7,577 nucleotides of DNA from an uncultured Clostridia bacterium. GTDB lineage: Bacteria; Bacillota; Clostridia; Christensenellales; DTU072. The notes under the pieces were generated by a model, which was not told the DNA's origin, did no database searches, and saw nothing but the letters and a program-made list of their open reading frames with translations. Where the stretch lies: contig CAKRAY010000067.1 of the NCBI GenBank assembly GCA_934296355.1, positions 1 through 7,577 on the forward strand, written 5' to 3'. The translations under genes and the position numbers were made by a program. Positions 5,029 through 7,577 of this stretch are shown one piece after another. Positions within the stretch are counted from its first letter, which is position 1; every line of letters begins with the position of its first letter.

Positions 5029-6393
5029 ATGAAAATCGTAGTGATAGGTTGCGACAAAATCGGTAGTTCGGTGGTAGAACTTTTGATAAAAGACGGACAC
5101 GAGATTTGCGTTGTGGATATCGAGTCGAAGAGAGTGCAAAGAGCGTGCGACATATACGAAATTACCGGTATTGTGGGTAACGGCGCGTCTTACGACGTGC
5201 AAAAGAAAGCCGGCGTGGATAAATGCGACGTAATGATCGCGTGTACCAACATCGACGAAGTGAATATACTGTGTTGTTTGGTGGCGAAAGACCTCGGCGC
5301 GTTGCATACCGTAATCATTAACAATAACGAAGATTATTACGAACAAATCGAGAATTTAAGAGAAAGATTCAATATCGACCTCTTGGTATGTCCGGAAAAA
5401 GAAGCGGCGACCGAAGTTTCCAGAGTTTTGCGGTTTCCGTCCGCATTGCAAGTCGAACGTTTCGCCGAAGGCAAAATGGAACTTATCGACGTCATTATTC
5501 CCGACGAAAGCGAGTTCGTCGGACATACTATTGCGGATAATCACGGTAAAAATTACCCCGACGTGCAGATATGCGCGGTGGAACGCGGCGGAGAAGTCTT
5601 TATTCCTTCGGGCAATACCGTCTTGGAAGCGGGCGACAGACTCAGCCTTGCCTCTAACGGTAGCGGTATCGTGAAGTATATGAAAAGAACCGGACTCTAT
5701 CAGTCGAGAATTAAAAGAGTGCTTATTTTAGGCGGCACTAACAGCGCGCTGTATTTAGCGAAAATCATATCGGGAATAGGCATAGAAGTCACTATTATAG
5801 AAAGCGACTTCGAACGTTGTAAATATTTGTCGGAAGCCTTGCCCAAGGCGTATATAATACACGGCAGCGACAACGACTACGAACTCATGCGAAACGAGGG
5901 TCTGACGGACGCGGACGCGTTCGTGGCGTTCACTTCGAACAACGAAAAGAATATTATAGCGTCCCTTTACGCGCTTAACAAGAACGTTCCTAAAGTAATA
6001 ACCGCAGTCGACGAAAAGAATTTGTTTTCGGTAGTAGGCGAAATAGACCTCGGTAGCGTGGTCAGTCAGAACGTGCTTACCGCAACGAGAATTTTACACT
6101 TCGTGAAGAGTTTGCAAGACGCTCGCGACGCGGGTAGTAAATTGGACCACATTTTCACGATAGCGGGCGGAAGGGCTTTCGTACTCGAGTTTTCGGTAAC
6201 CGAAAGTTTCGGAAAGGCGGGTATACCGCTCAAAGATTTGACGATAAGAACCGACACTTTCATCGCTATGATAATAAGAGATAATAAGGCTATCATACCG
6301 AGAGGCAACGACGTTATTCTCGTAGGAGATAAGGTGGTTATAGTCACGCTCAACGAGAGCATCGACACGATGAACGAGGTTTTGGACAAGTAA
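5029..6393 (+). CDS. trkA: Trk potassium uptake system regulatory subunit TrkA (two RCK domains)
   Basis: This 454-residue cytosolic protein is the tandem-RCK gating ring subunit that binds nucleotides and controls the TrkH channel. Domain order is RCK_N1 (about 1-125), RCK_C1 (about 140-220), RCK_N2 (about 228-350) and RCK_C2 (about 370-450). RCK_C features include IPSGNTVLEAGDRL (192-205) and the equivalent IIPRGNDVILVGDKV (422-436). Acidic residues at the end of the second strand of each Rossmann fold are present (D30 in VVD, E258 in IIES), as in NAD(H)-binding folds. The glycine-rich loops are unusual: GCDKIG (7-12) has Asp where the second Gly is expected, and GGTNSA (235-240) lacks the last Gly. 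The start is supported by GAGGGA at 5013-5018 inside the end of pckG. The gene begins 6 bases after pckG and ends 2 bases before trkH, so the three are probably co-transcribed. Confidence 0.95.
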   Translation: MKIVVIGCDKIGSSVVELLIKDGHEICVVDIESKRVQRACDIYEITGIVGNGASYDVQKKAGVDKCDVMIACTNIDEVNILCCLVAKDLGALHTVIINNNEDYYEQIENLRERFNIDLLVCPEKEAATEVSRVLRFPSALQVERFAEGKMELIDVIIPDESEFVGHTIADNHGKNYPDVQICAVERGGEVFIPSGNTVLEAGDRLSLASNGSGIVKYMKRTGLYQSRIKRVLILGGTNSALYLAKIISGIGIEVTIIESDFERCKYLSEALPKAYIIHGSDNDYELMRNEGLTDADAFVAFTSNNEKNIIASLYALNKNVPKVITAVDEKNLFSVVGEIDLGSVVSQNVLTATRILHFVKSLQDARDAGSKLDHIFTIAGGRAFVLEFSVTESFGKAGIPLKDLTIRTDTFIAMIIRDNKAIIPRGNDVILVGDKVVIVTLNESIDTMNEVLDK

Positions 6394-6395
6394 AA

Positions 6396-7577
6396 ATGAA
6401 CTTTAAGTATACGTTGTATTTTACCGGCAAAATTATGCGAATCGTGGCGCTAATGTATATCGTTCCCGCGATTACCGCTTTATGTTATGCCGAGTATACC
6501 AATCTGATTGCCTTCTTGCCTATCGGCGCGGGAATGTTGGCGCTCGGACTCTTGCTTTCGATTAAAGAACCGAAAAACAAGAGATTGACCGCGGTCGAAG
6601 GATTCGTTATCGTAGCGCTCAGTTGGCTCGCGATATCGATAATAGTCGCGGTTTCTTTTTATATCACCGGCGAAATCGGCAGTTTCATAGATTGTATGTT
6701 CGAATCGGTTTCCGGATTTACCACGACCGGCGCGTCGATAATCGCTAACGTCGAGGGTTTGTCGTACAGTACGAACGCTTTGAGAATATTCACCCATTGG
6801 GTAGGCGGTATGGGTATCCTCGTATTGGTCCTCGCCATTATTCCTAAGAATATCGACGCCACGACGATTAACGTTTTCCGAGCCGAAGTTCCCGGACATC
6901 AGGTGGATAAATTCACGGGCAAACTCGCGCTTACGGCGAGAATTCTTTACCTTATATATACCACGCTTACGATTGTGCTTGCGATTGCTTTTATAATCGC
7001 GAAAATGCCCGTTTACGACAGTTTTATGCACGCGATGAGCATTGCCGGCACGGGCGGTTTCAGCGTGAAAAACGCCTCGTTGCAAGCGTATAACAGCGTT
7101 GCGATAGACGTTGTAGCCACGGTGGGAATGTTCGTTTTCGGTACGAACATGACGCTTTTTTATCTTGCGATTACCGGCAAACTTTTGGCGGTACTTAAAA
7201 GCGAAGAATTGAGAGTGTACGTGATAATCGCCTTGGTAGCGATGTTCTCTATGGCGGGATGCCTTACCGCTAACGGCACTTACGAAAATTTCGGCGTAGC
7301 GCTCAGATACACTTCTTTCCAAACGACTGCCATAATGTCTACGACGGGTATGTATAACGCGAACTTCTCGTTGTGGTCGATGTTCCCGCAAGCGATTATC
7401 GTCGTATTGATGTTTATAGGCGGTTGTTCGGGTTCGACCGCGGGCGGTATAAAAGTATCGAGGTTCATAATAGCGGGAAAATATATCGGCAACCAAATAA
7501 GTCGTTCGGCTCGTCCGAACAGAATAAAAACCATAAGGCTCGAGGGCGAAAGACTGGAAGAAGGCACGATTGTGGGC
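6396..7577 (+). CDS. trkH: Trk potassium transporter membrane subunit TrkH (3' end outside window)
   Basis: An open frame from the ATG at 6396 runs 394 codons to the window end with no stop. TrkH proteins are usually about 480 residues, so roughly the last pore helix and the C-terminus are missing. It is the potassium-conducting membrane subunit of the Trk/Ktr superfamily, built of repeated helix-pore loop-helix units. Four pore loops are visible: SGFTTTGAS (106-114), AGTGGFSV (217-224), MSTTGMY (314-320) and GGCSGSTAGGIK (342-353). Each carries the filter glycine that permits K+ selectivity. HWVGGMG (134-140) after the first loop and the basic stretch after the fourth loop are also family-typical. 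No good Shine-Dalgarno precedes the ATG (nearest GAGG at 6376-6379 is too far), so translation probably depends on coupling to trkA, whose stop is 2 bases upstream. The alternative ATG at codon 14 would remove much of the first helix. Confidence 0.95.
   Translation, partial: MNFKYTLYFTGKIMRIVALMYIVPAITALCYAEYTNLIAFLPIGAGMLALGLLLSIKEPKNKRLTAVEGFVIVALSWLAISIIVAVSFYITGEIGSFIDCMFESVSGFTTTGASIIANVEGLSYSTNALRIFTHWVGGMGILVLVLAIIPKNIDATTINVFRAEVPGHQVDKFTGKLALTARILYLIYTTLTIVLAIAFIIAKMPVYDSFMHAMSIAGTGGFSVKNASLQAYNSVAIDVVATVGMFVFGTNMTLFYLAITGKLLAVLKSEELRVYVIIALVAMFSMAGCLTANGTYENFGVALRYTSFQTTAIMSTTGMYNANFSLWSMFPQAIIVVLMFIGGCSGSTAGGIKVSRFIIAGKYIGNQISRSARPNRIKTIRLEGERLEEGTIVG

Noticed and set aside
6480..7496. 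Long open frame of 338 codons on the minus strand
   Set aside because: It lies wholly opposite trkH, whose pore-loop motifs prove the plus-strand frame. Its translation is rich in Arg, Tyr and His without any domain pattern, and there is no RBS: an antisense shadow produced by codon usage.

Overview
The window is an ordinary-looking bacterial chromosomal segment, most likely from an uncultured anaerobic Clostridia-type Firmicute. Three things point there: strong AAGGAG-type ribosome binding sites, AT-rich promoter spacers between CpG-rich coding regions, and an anaerobic gene set (ferredoxin-linked 2-oxoacid oxidoreductase, GTP-dependent PEP carboxykinase, TrkAH potassium uptake). The taxonomic placement is inference only. 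The standard genetic code fits all genes, and I see no phage, transposase, CRISPR, tRNA or rRNA.

Layout. (1) 1-290, minus strand: the N-terminal part of a small multi-helix membrane protein, possibly DUF1614-like, running off the left edge. (2) 291-461: a divergent intergenic region with a plausible plus-strand promoter (TATAAT at 412-417) and good RBSs on both sides. (3) 462-3018, plus strand: a compact four-gene operon for a 2-oxoacid:ferredoxin oxidoreductase, in the order ferredoxin (delta), alpha, TPP-binding beta, gamma. (4) 3019-3246: an intergenic stretch in two parts. The left part is GC-rich (about 63% GC by hand count over 3019-3157), looks repeat-like and ends in an excellent rho-independent terminator. 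The right part is AT-rich with promoter elements. (5) 3247-7577, plus strand: GTP-type PEP carboxykinase (pckG), then trkA and trkH with gaps of only 6 and 2 bases. trkH runs off the right edge.

How the genes work together. The oxidoreductase oxidatively decarboxylates a 2-oxoacid (2-oxoglutarate or a branched-chain 2-oxoacid) to an acyl-CoA and passes the electrons to ferredoxin. PEP carboxykinase interconverts oxaloacetate and PEP. TrkA is the cytosolic gating subunit of the TrkH potassium channel/transporter. The first two belong to central carbon metabolism. The tight coupling of pckG to trkAH is less expected.

I found no clearly new biological system. The items most worth a second look are the GC-rich repeat-like block after the oxidoreductase operon, the pckG-trkA-trkH linkage, and the degenerate dinucleotide-binding loops in both halves of TrkA.
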